From CAMBDR01 sp046597185 (GTDB lineage Bacteria; Pseudomonadota; Gammaproteobacteria; Burkholderiales; Burkholderiaceae_D), in assembly GCA_046597185.1 (NCBI GenBank), contig JBKJLF010000878.1, positions 1-20,761 of the forward strand: 20,761 nucleotides of DNA, in the 5' to 3' direction. Shown one piece after another: positions 1 through 7,849 of the stretch; the first letter of the stretch is position 1; every line of letters starts with the position of its first letter. The translations under genes were made by a program, and so were the position numbers. The notes beneath the pieces were generated by a model, which searched no databases, had not been told where the DNA came from, and was given only the letters and a program-made list of their open reading frames with translations.

Positions 1-134
1 TACGCATTGCCCAGAAGAGCGAGCAATAACACCTTGGTTTGGTAGCCGAGGGGCGCGGTGGCAGAGCGATTGCGCGAGATTTCTTGATCGGGGGGAAGTA
101 AGAATGCGAGATTCTTGCGCCGAATTTTCAGCAC
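1..134 (-). CDS. Possible N-terminal part of a protein running off the left edge
   Basis: On the minus strand an open frame runs from a GTG at 134-132 to the window edge (44 codons) without a stop. An in-frame TGA lies 30 bases upstream of the GTG. The translation has a basic, polar start (MLKIRRKN) and then, near the edge, a hydrophobic stretch (KVLLLALLGNA) that could begin a membrane segment. No Shine-Dalgarno sequence is obvious, and no ATG is available in this open stretch. It lies 50 bases downstream of arsC in the same direction and could be the next gene of that cluster. The product cannot be recognised from so short a piece. Confidence 0.35.
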   Translation of the reverse strand, partial: MLKIRRKNLAFLLPPDQEISRNRSATAPLGYQTKVLLLALLGNA

Positions 135-184
135 ACGATCTCGCGAAAATGAATGGGTTGATCAGTTTTTTACGAATTTCTTTC

Positions 185-619
185 TTAAGAGCGAACCAGC
201 TTACCATCCGCCCCCACCACCGCTTCTCCATCCTCCTTGTTAAACGCACCTTTTTGCGGCAAGGGCAAAATTTCCAGCACTTTTTCCGAAGGCCGACACA
301 GGCGCACACCCAGGGCGCTCACCACCAATGGCCGATTGATCAAAATTGGCGTGGCCACCATCGCGGCCAACAAATCGGCGTCGGAAAGATCGGGGTTATC
401 CAGCCCCAACTCGGCGTAGGGCGTGCCCTTCTCGCGCATCGCTTCGCGCACGCTCATGCCTGCCTTGGCGATCAAATCTGCCAGCACTTGCTGGCTGGGC
501 GGGGTCTTGACATAGTCGATCACCTGCGGCTCAATGCCTGCATTGCGAATCAAGGCCAGGGTATTGCGTGAGGTGCCGCAACTTGGGTTGTGGTAAATGG
601 TGACAGCGGTGTTATCCAT
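185..619 (-). CDS. arsC: Arsenate reductase, glutaredoxin-coupled ArsC family
   Basis: This 144-aa cytoplasmic protein belongs to the thioredoxin-fold ArsC family. Those enzymes reduce arsenate to arsenite with glutathione and glutaredoxin. The N-terminal motif HNPSCGTSRNTL carries the nucleophilic cysteine C14. The arginines expected around the arsenate site are present: R62 in MREKGTPY, R96 in ILINRPL and R109 in LCRPSEKV. Length matches the family (about 140 aa). The ATG at 619 is preceded by GGAG at a spacing of 9. It is the third gene of a minus-strand group after the acyltransferase and the 138-aa protein. No arsR or arsB is visible, so this may be a housekeeping ArsC/YfgD-type copy rather than part of a resistance operon. 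Family assignment is secure; the arsenate role in vivo is inferred. Confidence 0.92.
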   Translation of the reverse strand: MDNTAVTIYHNPSCGTSRNTLALIRNAGIEPQVIDYVKTPPSQQVLADLIAKAGMSVREAMREKGTPYAELGLDNPDLSDADLLAAMVATPILINRPLVVSALGVRLCRPSEKVLEILPLPQKGAFNKEDGEAVVGADGKLVRS

Positions 620-674
620 CGTGTTTTGCTCCGTTTTAAAATAAGGGTGTGTGGTATGAATGAATGTGCCAGGC

Positions 675-1091
675 TCAGGTGGTTTTTAGCGTTTGCAGCC
701 ACTCATCCACCAAGGCATTGCCCGTCGCCGGCACTTTTTCAATCATCTGGCCAAGAAACGCTTCCATTTGTTCTGAAGCCCCTTCATTCAGGTAAAGCCT
801 GCGCACGATCCACCAACGATCAAATACCGCTTCGCTGATGGCATCAGAACCGAGCGCATGGATTGCCTGCGCATCGGTATTTAAAAACTCGTACTCGCGT
901 AAGCGTGCCAGGTAGAGCAACTTGATCGCCACCTCAATATCGGCCATGTGCCAAGCCGAAAGGTCGGCGTATTGACGACTGGTGAGCCATGGTTCCAGCA
1001 CCAGACCGGAATACTCGCTATCAATGCGCGCCGAAAACTGGCGGAATGCATCCACATTAGGTTCGATTAAATAATAAACAGTATGTTCCAT
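675..1091 (-). CDS. Hypothetical protein, 138 aa
   Basis: I do not recognise this family. The protein is soluble and acidic, with no signal peptide or membrane segment. It is rich in Trp, Tyr and Leu and probably mostly helical; examples are EPWLTSRQYADLSAWHM near residues 34-50 and FDRWWIVRRLYL around 90-101. The frame extends back to a TTG at 1103, but the ATG at 1091 with a GGGGA sequence just upstream is the better start. It lies 21 bases after the acyltransferase and 55 bases before arsC, all on the minus strand, so the three may be co-transcribed. Nothing in the neighbours gives a clear functional hint. Confidence 0.75.
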   Translation of the reverse strand: MEHTVYYLIEPNVDAFRQFSARIDSEYSGLVLEPWLTSRQYADLSAWHMADIEVAIKLLYLARLREYEFLNTDAQAIHALGSDAISEAVFDRWWIVRRLYLNEGASEQMEAFLGQMIEKVPATGNALVDEWLQTLKTT

Positions 1092-1112
1092 GGCGATCCC
1101 CAATCAATTTAT

Positions 1113-2171
1113 TCAAGCCAAACCAGGTTTTTTACGTCCAATGCCAGCCGAGAGCCGTGCCATTGGCCGCTCCACCCACTGAAACAATAAAGCACCCACC
1201 CCATTCGAAAGTACCACACAAAACGCGACCAATAACACCAATTGCCAATAATTGCCAGGTAGAACCCGGTTTGACAGGAATTTTAAGCCACCCAAAACAA
1301 AACCATGAAACAAATACGTGCTGTACGACGCATCACCCAGATACGAAAAGAAATTCACCACCCGGTTGTTGGCCGCGCTTTGATAGCTGGCCGCAATGAA
1401 AACACAGCCAGCCGCCATCAGCAAATCGAAAGCAAACTCGGCAAAGTCGGCCACGAAATATTTAACCAGCGTGCCGCTGGTGATCAAAATCAAACAAGCG
1501 ACCACGGGCAGCAGCAATTTTTCGCTGGCAAAGCTGAAGTGGATTTTGATTAAGGCCAGCAACATGCCGCAGACAAAAAACAGCAAAATGCGATCGGCAT
1601 AAAATGCGAACAGGGTAGAAATTTCCTGCACTGAATGATGCGATACGGCCAGCACAACGAAAATAAGCACGCTCAGTATCAGGCCGATGCGGCGTGAGAA
1701 AAACATCGACAGCCCAAACACCAGGTAGAAAAACATTTCCAAATTCAGCGTCCAACCTTGCGCCAACACAGGCCGAAAATTCTGGCCTTCGCCAATATAG
1801 GGGATAAAAAGCAGCGATTTGGCTAAATTAAGCAAATTGTAATCGGCACTGAAATGGATTTTATTGATGTATTGCAAGGCAGTGGCAATGGCGTAAATCG
1901 GCAAGATGCGGATCAGGCGACGAATCAAAAATTCGCTCGCTTTGCCATGCACACCAAAGGATTCATATTGGGTCGTGAGCATGATGAAGCCACTGATGCC
2001 AAAAAACACATACACGCCCACAGCACCAAATGCTGGTAGCGACTCCAAAGGCAGTGCGTTAAATTGCGGGTGCGCCGCCCAGCCGCGATAAATATTTCTG
2101 GCCGAATGCTCAACAACGACCAGCGTGGCCGCGATAAAGCGCAGCATTTGAATGCCTTGATATTTTTTCAT
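1113..2171 (-). CDS. Acyltransferase family 3 integral membrane protein (OafA/ExoZ-like)
   Basis: A 352-aa polytopic inner-membrane protein of the acyltransferase-3 family. Members transfer acetyl or other acyl groups from the cytoplasm onto extracytoplasmic sugars such as O-antigen, exopolysaccharide or Nod factors. Family hallmarks are visible: the N-terminal KYQGIQMLRFIAA, a histidine (H22) in VVVEHS at the end of the first helix, VYVFFGISGFIM around residues 53-64, and RRLIRILPIY around 84-93. A LFHGF segment sits near the C-terminus and about ten hydrophobic helices follow one another. The ATG at 2171 keeps the conserved KYQGIQ segment; a second ATG 24 bases further in would lose part of it. 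No glycan biosynthesis genes are nearby, so the acceptor is unknown. Confidence 0.9.
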   Translation of the reverse strand: MKKYQGIQMLRFIAATLVVVEHSARNIYRGWAAHPQFNALPLESLPAFGAVGVYVFFGISGFIMLTTQYESFGVHGKASEFLIRRLIRILPIYAIATALQYINKIHFSADYNLLNLAKSLLFIPYIGEGQNFRPVLAQGWTLNLEMFFYLVFGLSMFFSRRIGLILSVLIFVVLAVSHHSVQEISTLFAFYADRILLFFVCGMLLALIKIHFSFASEKLLLPVVACLILITSGTLVKYFVADFAEFAFDLLMAAGCVFIAASYQSAANNRVVNFFSYLGDASYSTYLFHGFVLGGLKFLSNRVLPGNYWQLVLLVAFCVVLSNGVGALLFQWVERPMARLSAGIGRKKPGLA

Positions 2172-2316
2172 TGGTTTGGGTGCGGCTTAGGGCAGATTGA
2201 AAACGCATCAATTATAGCCGCTAACAAGATTAAAACGACGCCGATCACATGCGCGCTGAATCACGCTCATTTCGCAAATCAACCAGGCTTTCGTGGTGGC
2301 TTACCAGTTGTTGCCT

Positions 2317-2322
2317 TATAAT
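2317..2322 (+). promoter_or_regulatory. Candidate -10 box upstream of the symE-like gene
   Basis: A perfect TATAAT lies 45 bases upstream of the ATG at 2367 and about 98 bases upstream of the ATG at 2420. The surrounding sequence (GTTGTTGCCTTATAATA) is very similar to one upstream of the exported protease-like gene at 2709-2724. No good -35 hexamer is present at 16-18 bases, so the call rests on the -10 alone. Confidence 0.35.
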
Positions 2323-2419
2323 AAAAAAATAAGGCGTGCAAACTTTAGTTCAAAGGCGAAACAGCGATGAATGATGGCAACACCAGCAAAAGTAGTGAAA
2401 TAGCACATGTCAAAAAACC

Positions 2420-2590
2420 ATGTTGATAAAGGTACGATATGAAAAATACGCCCCCGCAAACGGGCCGGACATTCCCTGGATACGCCTGTGCGGGCGCTGG
2501 CTGGCCGTGGCCGGGTTTGACGTACACACTCATGTGCGCGTACATGTGGGGCAAGGCATTGTTATTTTAATACCGGAGGATGCCGACTAA
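2420..2590 (+). CDS. symE: SymE-family toxin-like protein (small ORF)
   Basis: A 56-codon ORF (MLIKVRYEKY through a TAA at 2588-2590). Residues 18-49 match the SymE toxin signature: IPWIRLCGRWLAVAGF, then a V-x-V-x-V-x-x-G strand pattern (HVRVHVGQGIVIL). The SymE core is hydrophobic-R-L-x-G-R-W-L-x-x-A-G-F. E. coli SymE is an SOS-induced RNA-interfering toxin held back by the antisense RNA SymR; small SymE relatives are widespread and often uncharacterised. The ATG at 2420 has no clear Shine-Dalgarno. A short upstream frame starting at ATG 2367, with AAGG 10 bases before it, ends in a TGA at 2424-2426 that overlaps this start. One extra A in the A6 run at 2412-2417 would join the two into a 74-codon gene of more usual length. 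The gene is therefore either intact and short or freshly frameshifted. Confidence 0.7.
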   Translation: MLIKVRYEKYAPANGPDIPWIRLCGRWLAVAGFDVHTHVRVHVGQGIVILIPEDAD

Positions 2591-2633
2591 ACCCGCTTTT
2601 CATCGCCCAGGCTTGTTGCTGCCGCAAGCGATG

Positions 2634-2673
2634 TTACCAGGCCTCACGCTGGCCAGCGCGTGAGGCCTGGTAA
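2634..2673. repeat. Perfect 16-bp inverted repeat (strong hairpin)
   Basis: The left arm at 2634-2649 (TTACCAGGCCTCACGC) is exactly complementary to the right arm at 2658-2673, with an 8-base loop TGGCCAGC. A smaller inverted repeat, GGTAAA/TTTACC, follows directly and shares the GGTAA of the right arm. There is no T-run on either side, so it is not a canonical intrinsic terminator. It lies 43 bases after the symE-like stop and upstream of the next gene's promoter-like region. It could end or stabilise the symE transcript, or be a small mobile or regulatory palindrome. Confidence 0.75.
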
Positions 2674-2717
2674 AAGGTTTACCCCGCAAAGTGGCGCTGG
2701 AATACTATTTGTTGCTC

Positions 2718-2723
2718 TATAAT
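2718..2723 (+). promoter_or_regulatory. Candidate -10 box for the exported protease-like gene
   Basis: A TATAAT within TTTGTTGCTCTATAATAC lies 105 bases upstream of the ATG at 2828. It resembles the element at 2308-2323. There is no convincing -35 at the usual distance. Confidence 0.35.
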
Positions 2724-2827
2724 ACGAAAAACAAAACAGGCGGACAGCACAACACCACACCGTGCCGAACCACCACCCGGCCAATATCTGGTTCAAACCA
2801 CCGCAACCACCACCAAGGAGAATATCA

Positions 2828-3844
2828 ATGTTAACCCACACAAACCGCAAACCCTATTTTAAGCAGCACGCGCTGGCATTTTCTGCCTTGGCCTTGTTTG
2901 CCATAACACCAACTTGGGCCGATTCCGCAGTGTCCACCTGCTTTGGCGAAAAACATGCTATGCCTTTGGGTAGCCAAATGCCTTTCTTTAAAGCCGCAGT
3001 CGGCAAATATGAAGGCTATTTTCTGCTGGATTACGGCTCCACCGCTTCCACCATCGACCCCAATGCCTTTATCGGCGGCAAACCCGAGCAAGTAGCGGGC
3101 ACCACCAACCAATTTGATGATTTCAATTTTTTTGGCCCTTGGGGCCGCGTCACTCTCAGCGTCCAAAACCATAGCAATATTCAAGGTTTGGGCAGCATTA
3201 AACAAGCCGGCATACTTGGTAACGACTTCCTCAGCCTTGGCATTTTCACACTCGATTATGCCAACCAAACCCTCTATAAGGCGCTTGAAAACAACTTCTG
3301 CGCGGATGCAGATTTACGTGCTGTCGGCTTTAAAGCCGTTTCTTCCGCCGGCTATTTTTCCAATGACAAAGAGAAGCTAAACAATAACTGCACGCCCAAC
3401 ATTCCCACCATTCCCATTAAAATCGGCAAAGTCACGGCAGTAGCGCAAATCGATCCGGGGTATGACGATGTACTCTACAAGCACTCGGTCAATATCAATC
3501 AGGCATTGTACAAATCCTTACTTGCTGGCGGCGTCAAGTTACTTGCACAGCCCAGTAACAATTTCTCCTTGAGCACCTGCGTTAGCGGCTTAAGCGAGGC
3601 CGTAACAGCTTACAAACTGGATAAGGGCAGCAACTTTGAAATAACCGGCACCGATGGCAACCCGGTCAGCGTCACACCCAATGCCTTCATCTTTGTCAAG
3701 CAAACCCCGGCGGGTGCAAAAGCCTGCGGTGGCATCGGCACCTGGCAAATACCTGCGGCACAATTCGGTGCGTCCTTTTTGAAGGATGCAAAAAAAATCA
3801 TCTTCGACCCGTTTCAAGCCAAGGTGTGGTTTTACACAAAATAA
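2828..3844 (+). CDS. Exported two-lobed aspartic-protease-like protein with atypical active-site motifs
   Basis: A 338-aa protein with a Sec signal peptide: a basic start, a hydrophobic segment at residues 14-28, and likely cleavage after TWA at 31. The ATG at 2828 is preceded by AAGGAG at a spacing of about 8, which rules out the longer frame from 2762. The mature part looks like two related lobes. Lobe 1 has GYFLLDYGSTAS (D68-Y-G-S) and later GILGNDFLSLGIFTLDY. Lobe 2 has VAQIDPGYDD (D209-P-G) and later FGASFLKDAKKIIFD. The order hydrophobic-D-x-G followed by a hydrophobic-G/A-x-x-F-L strand is that of retropepsin and pepsin-type domains. The residue after each aspartate is Tyr or Pro rather than the usual Thr or Ser, so catalysis is doubtful. 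Five cysteines in the mature part suggest a periplasmic or secreted protein. Confidence 0.7.
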   Translation: MLTHTNRKPYFKQHALAFSALALFAITPTWADSAVSTCFGEKHAMPLGSQMPFFKAAVGKYEGYFLLDYGSTASTIDPNAFIGGKPEQVAGTTNQFDDFNFFGPWGRVTLSVQNHSNIQGLGSIKQAGILGNDFLSLGIFTLDYANQTLYKALENNFCADADLRAVGFKAVSSAGYFSNDKEKLNNNCTPNIPTIPIKIGKVTAVAQIDPGYDDVLYKHSVNINQALYKSLLAGGVKLLAQPSNNFSLSTCVSGLSEAVTAYKLDKGSNFEITGTDGNPVSVTPNAFIFVKQTPAGAKACGGIGTWQIPAAQFGASFLKDAKKIIFDPFQAKVWFYTK

Positions 3845-3874
3845 GTGGCCTTTATCGCCCGCTGCCATAGTCGT

Positions 3875-3917
3875 GCGCTTGCTTGAAGCTGATTGATCAC
3901 CCCGCCGCAGCAAGCGC
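3875..3917. terminator. Inverted repeat between convergent genes
   Basis: The arms GCGCTTGCT (3875-3883) and AGCAAGCGC (3909-3917) are perfectly complementary over 9 bp around a 25-base loop. The repeat sits in the convergent gap between the exported protein gene and the GGDEF-EAL gene and overlaps the last codons of the latter. It lacks a T-run, so a terminator role is only suggested by position. Confidence 0.3.
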
Positions 3918-6900
3918 CTCGCTATCCGAACAAAACAGGGCGTCGAATTTTTCGATTGGCATCGGCTTACCAAACAAATACCCCTGGTATTGCTGGCAAC
4001 CACGCAAGACCAAAATTTGCTTTTGCTGCTCGGTTTCCACCCCTTCCGCAATCACCTCCAGCCCCAGGCTTTGCGCCATGGCGATAATGGTGCGCACGAT
4101 GGCTTTGTCGCTACTGTCTTGCGCCAAATCGCGCACGAAGGATTGATCGATTTTTAATTGGTCCAGCGGCAGCCGCTTCAGGTATTGCAGTGATGAATAA
4201 CCGGTACCAAAATCATCCAGCGAAATTTGCAGGCCCAGCGCCTTCAAGCGTTTGATGGTAACAATAATTTCTTCAATTTTTTCAAACAACATGCTCTCCG
4301 TCAACTCCAACTTCAGCGTCATCGGCTTGATGGCGTAACGTTGCATGGTGGCTTGCACTTGTTCCACAAAATCCGGTTGGCGAAATTGTTTGGCGCTCAC
4401 ATTCACCGCCAATACCAAGTGCGCGGTGTGGCTTTGGGCTTGCCAAATTTGCAGTTGGGCGCAAGCGGCATCCAGTACCCATTGGCCAATCGGTAAAATC
4501 AAACCACTCTCTTCGGCCAGCGGAATAAAACTCCCCGGCGCAATCATGCCGCGTTCAGGGTGCATCCAGCGCAATAAGGCTTCCGCGCCCATGGGCTTCA
4601 ATTCGCTATCAACCTGGATTTGATAATGCAAACAAAATTGGCGGTGCTCCAGCGCACGGTGCAACTCGCCTTCCATCGCCGCCCGGTCGGTGATGGCAAT
4701 TTGCATTTGCGGATCAAAAAAGCACAATAGATTGCGCCCCGCATGTTTGGCTTGGTACATGGCAATATCGGCTTGCTGCAATAATTCATCGATACCAATA
4801 TGGCTATTACTAAACACGGCGGCCCCGATGCTGGCACCATAATAATGATCACACCCGGCCATCCAGTACGGTTGATTGAGCGCCGCCAAAATTTTCTCGC
4901 CCACGGTTTTACATTGCGCCGCCGCCTCCAACGCGTCTTTGGACAGGTTTTCCAGCATCACAACAAATTCATCCCCACCCAGGCGCGCCACGGTGTCGCA
5001 CTCGCGCACACAGGCGCGCAAACGCTGCGCCACTTGCTGCAACAGCAAATCGCCCATTTTATGACCAAGCGTATCATTCAGGGTTTTGAAGTTATCCAAA
5101 TCGATAAACAACAACCCGCCATGCTCGCCACTGCGCGTGGCGGCCAGCAAGCCTTGCTTGAGCCTGTCCAGCAACAACCGTCGATTCGGCAATAAGGTGA
5201 GCGGGTCGTAAAAGGCCAGCGACATGATTTCATCTGCAGCGGCTTTTTTGCTGGTGATGTCGGTAAACGTGCCCACATAATTGACCACTTGGGCATGTTC
5301 ATCCTTGACGGCGGTAATGATCAAATATTCGGGGTAAATCTCGCCATTCTTGCGCCGATTCCAAATCTCACCTTCCCAGATGCCGGTTTGCAAAATGGCC
5401 GTCCACATGGCTTGAAAAAACGCCGCATCATGGCGACCAGATTGCAACAGACGCAGATTTTGGCCGATGATTTCTGACGCGGCATAACCGGTAATTTTGC
5501 TAAAGGCCTGGTTGACGCGCAAGATCGTGCCATCCACCGCCGCCACCGTCATGCCTTCCTGCGATTCAAACGCCGTGGCGGCAATGCGCAAATCGTTTTC
5601 AACCATTTTGCGCTCGGTAATATCGGTCATGGAACCAGCCAGGCGCAATGCCCGCCCGGCTTCATCAAACAGGGCCTGACCACGCGAGTAAAACCAGCGA
5701 TATTCACCCCCTTTACAACGCAAACGAAACTCAATGGCATAGGGTTTGCGCTCTTGGGTATGTTGCCGAATCGCTTCAAACACCCGCGCCACATCATCCG
5801 GATGCAGTAGTGCGCGAAAGGTCGCGCGTTCATTGACCAGTTCATGATCCTGATAGCCGAGAAATTGCTTCCAGCGCGGCGATAAATATTCGGTGTCGTG
5901 GATAAAATCGACATCCCAGATACCATCATTGGCGCCATCCACCGCCAGCGCATAACGGCTTTCGCTATCACGCAATTGTTGCTCGGCCAAACGCTGGGCC
6001 TGCACCATATGATTCAATTCCAGCGCCACCGCCACCACTTCACGCGGGCCGCTCACAATCGCTTTGACGCTGACATCACCATCATGCAAGGCCTTGGCGT
6101 TCCTGGCCAGATTGCCAATCGGTATGCTGATGCGACGTGCGATGGATAATGCCAGCACCAACAGCATGCTAATCGATACCAACACGATGGCCGACTGAAT
6201 CATGGCGTGCCGCCTGGCCGCAGCATACACGGTCTCTGCAGGTACGCCCATAAAGGCAATCCAACTGGTGCCGGGCATGGTTTGCACGGTAAAGTAACGC
6301 ACCACATCATCCACCGCCAGCGCCTCCAGCTCGCCATTGCGCAGTTTGATGATTTCCCGCGCAGCCGGGGCGTTGGGACGGGTGCCAATCAACTCTTCCG
6401 GATCAAGATTGCGCCAAATCATCACCCCACTTTCTGAAAAAAATCCATAACGGCTGCCCTCTGGCACCGCCCCGGCTGGAATATGCGGATCAAAAGCCGC
6501 CAAATCGAGTGGTAAATGCATGACACCCACCATGCGGTTTTGCTCGTTTTTAATCGGCATACTGAGCATGACCACCCATTTACCCGTAATTGCGCCTTGA
6601 AATGGCTCACCAATGCTAAAACGCTGGCGTTGCAGCACGTCTTTAAACCAGGGCTTGTCGGCATTATTGATGCGTCTGCCATGCGGTACGGGTAAGGCCG
6701 AACAAAGCAGATTACCCGCCAGATCGGAATATAAAATATTGGAATAACTGCCTGCAACGCTATGCATGTCTTTCAAGGCCGGATCGCAATGCTTGGCATC
6801 GACTTGCTTGACCATTGGGCGTGCCCCCAATTGCGCCAGGATTCGGTGTGCGTCGGCAATCTTGCTTTCAGTATTATTCACCATCACGCCCATTAAACTG

Positions 6901-7034
6901 CGCAAAGACGATTTGGTATGGCCGATGGTTTGTTGCATATCATAATAAATATCCAGCCCAACCAAGGCCACCAGCGGTGCCGAAATCGCCAGCACCAGCA
7001 ACAGTAAATGGGTTCGTATCGATAATTTATCCAT
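3897..7034 (-). CDS. Membrane c-di-GMP enzyme: dCache-HAMP-PAS-PAS-GGDEF-EAL
   Basis: A 1045-aa inner-membrane protein with diguanylate cyclase and c-di-GMP phosphodiesterase domains. In order: TM helix (about 8-30), periplasmic dCache-type sensor (about 35-270), second TM (about 276-298), HAMP (about 300-350), two PAS domains (about 355-475 and 483-597), GGDEF (about 605-765) and EAL (about 785-1030). The cyclase motif RLGGDEF is intact (686-690) and has a product-inhibition I-site RECD (677-680) at the correct five-residue spacing. The EAL domain keeps EALLRW (818-823), NVSAKQF, ELTES, DDFGTGYSSL, KIDQSF, AEGVET and QGYLFGKP, so the metal and catalytic residues look complete. Both activities are possible and the balance is unknown. 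It is the last gene of a three-gene operon, 32 bases after the solute-binding protein, which could present a ligand to its dCache domain. Confidence 0.93.
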   Translation of the reverse strand: MDKLSIRTHLLLLVLAISAPLVALVGLDIYYDMQQTIGHTKSSLRSLMGVMVNNTESKIADAHRILAQLGARPMVKQVDAKHCDPALKDMHSVAGSYSNILYSDLAGNLLCSALPVPHGRRINNADKPWFKDVLQRQRFSIGEPFQGAITGKWVVMLSMPIKNEQNRMVGVMHLPLDLAAFDPHIPAGAVPEGSRYGFFSESGVMIWRNLDPEELIGTRPNAPAAREIIKLRNGELEALAVDDVVRYFTVQTMPGTSWIAFMGVPAETVYAAARRHAMIQSAIVLVSISMLLVLALSIARRISIPIGNLARNAKALHDGDVSVKAIVSGPREVVAVALELNHMVQAQRLAEQQLRDSESRYALAVDGANDGIWDVDFIHDTEYLSPRWKQFLGYQDHELVNERATFRALLHPDDVARVFEAIRQHTQERKPYAIEFRLRCKGGEYRWFYSRGQALFDEAGRALRLAGSMTDITERKMVENDLRIAATAFESQEGMTVAAVDGTILRVNQAFSKITGYAASEIIGQNLRLLQSGRHDAAFFQAMWTAILQTGIWEGEIWNRRKNGEIYPEYLIITAVKDEHAQVVNYVGTFTDITSKKAAADEIMSLAFYDPLTLLPNRRLLLDRLKQGLLAATRSGEHGGLLFIDLDNFKTLNDTLGHKMGDLLLQQVAQRLRACVRECDTVARLGGDEFVVMLENLSKDALEAAAQCKTVGEKILAALNQPYWMAGCDHYYGASIGAAVFSNSHIGIDELLQQADIAMYQAKHAGRNLLCFFDPQMQIAITDRAAMEGELHRALEHRQFCLHYQIQVDSELKPMGAEALLRWMHPERGMIAPGSFIPLAEESGLILPIGQWVLDAACAQLQIWQAQSHTAHLVLAVNVSAKQFRQPDFVEQVQATMQRYAIKPMTLKLELTESMLFEKIEEIIVTIKRLKALGLQISLDDFGTGYSSLQYLKRLPLDQLKIDQSFVRDLAQDSSDKAIVRTIIAMAQSLGLEVIAEGVETEQQKQILVLRGCQQYQGYLFGKPMPIEKFDALFCSDSEALAAAG

Positions 7035-7066
7035 GGCATAGGCCTGTTCAGGTTGTGCTTATGGTG

Positions 7067-7846
7067 CTAGTCGTCCTTGCCCAATACTTCGGCATTGAGT
7101 TTTTGTATGATCGCATCCGGCACTTTCTTACTACACATGATGTAGCGTTTTTCCCCCAAAGGGATATCCGGAAAACGCACCAGATTAAAGTCATCCGCCC
7201 GAAACCCGGCTTGCTCCAGCAAAAAGGTGGCTTCATCTTCGGGTACAAAGGTTAAATCAGCGCGATTTGCTTTAATCATTTGCACCATTTGCACCACTTC
7301 TTCCGAGCTGGAAATCAATTTCGGTTTGAAATTGACCAGCATGGCATCCAGTGCCGGCCCATACGAAAATCCATCCTTGATCAGGATCCGGGTTTCTTTA
7401 TTTTTCAACAGTTTGACCAGGCTAATATCGGGTGGCAAGACCCACTTCTTGGGGGCGATGCCCAAAAATGGCTTGTCGCGATAGATGGCTTTGGTAAATT
7501 TGGCAAAGCGCAAGCGTTCTTCTGTTTTAAACCAGCCAACCGCACAGGCGGCGATGGCATTATCACGCACAAGTTCCAAAATCCGGCTGGAGGATAATTT
7601 ATTCCAGTGATAAGCAATACCCGCCTTCTTGAAGGCCTGTTCGCTAGGGGTTGCACTCAAACCGCTGGCCGAACCATCGGCGGCGGCCACCATATACGGG
7701 GGGCGCTCATAAAACATGAGCTCAATTTGCGCTGGCGCAGCAAAGGCCGGGCAATTGATCATCCATAAGAAAATAAAACCCATGCCACGCCAATCACCCA
7801 ATGCTTTCGCTGCTTTCGATGCTTTGGATACGTTCGCTGCTTTCAT
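7067..7846 (-). CDS. Periplasmic solute-binding protein, SBP family 3-like
   Basis: A 259-aa protein with a signal peptide (hydrophobic GMGFIFLWMI, likely cleavage after AFA near residue 37). It has the two-lobed layout of amino-acid-type solute-binding proteins: an opening beta strand IELMFYERPPYM, GLSATPSEQAFKKAGI, ACAVGWFKTEERL with an arginine in the ligand-binding position, and FLGIAPKKW. No ABC permease or ATPase is nearby. The ATG at 7846 follows the kinase stop by 3 bases and has AGGAG 8 bases upstream inside the kinase gene, so it is translationally linked; the TTG at 7849 is a poorer start. Lone proteins of this type beside sensor genes often act as ligand carriers for the sensors, and I infer that here. 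Confidence 0.85.
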   Translation of the reverse strand: MKAANVSKASKAAKALGDWRGMGFIFLWMINCPAFAAPAQIELMFYERPPYMVAAADGSASGLSATPSEQAFKKAGIAYHWNKLSSSRILELVRDNAIAACAVGWFKTEERLRFAKFTKAIYRDKPFLGIAPKKWVLPPDISLVKLLKNKETRILIKDGFSYGPALDAMLVNFKPKLISSSEEVVQMVQMIKANRADLTFVPEDEATFLLEQAGFRADDFNLVRFPDIPLGEKRYIMCSKKVPDAIIQKLNAEVLGKDD

Positions 7847-7849
7847 CAA

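Noticed and set aside
2385..2413. Antisense SymR-like promoter (TTGACA on the minus strand at 2413-2408)
   Set aside because: The -35 is perfect but there is no acceptable -10 at 15-19 bases, so an antitoxin RNA cannot be supported from sequence alone.
2345..2554. 69-codon minus-strand ORF opposite the symE-like gene
   Set aside because: It is a shadow of the SymE frame; the plus-strand frame carries the recognisable family motif.
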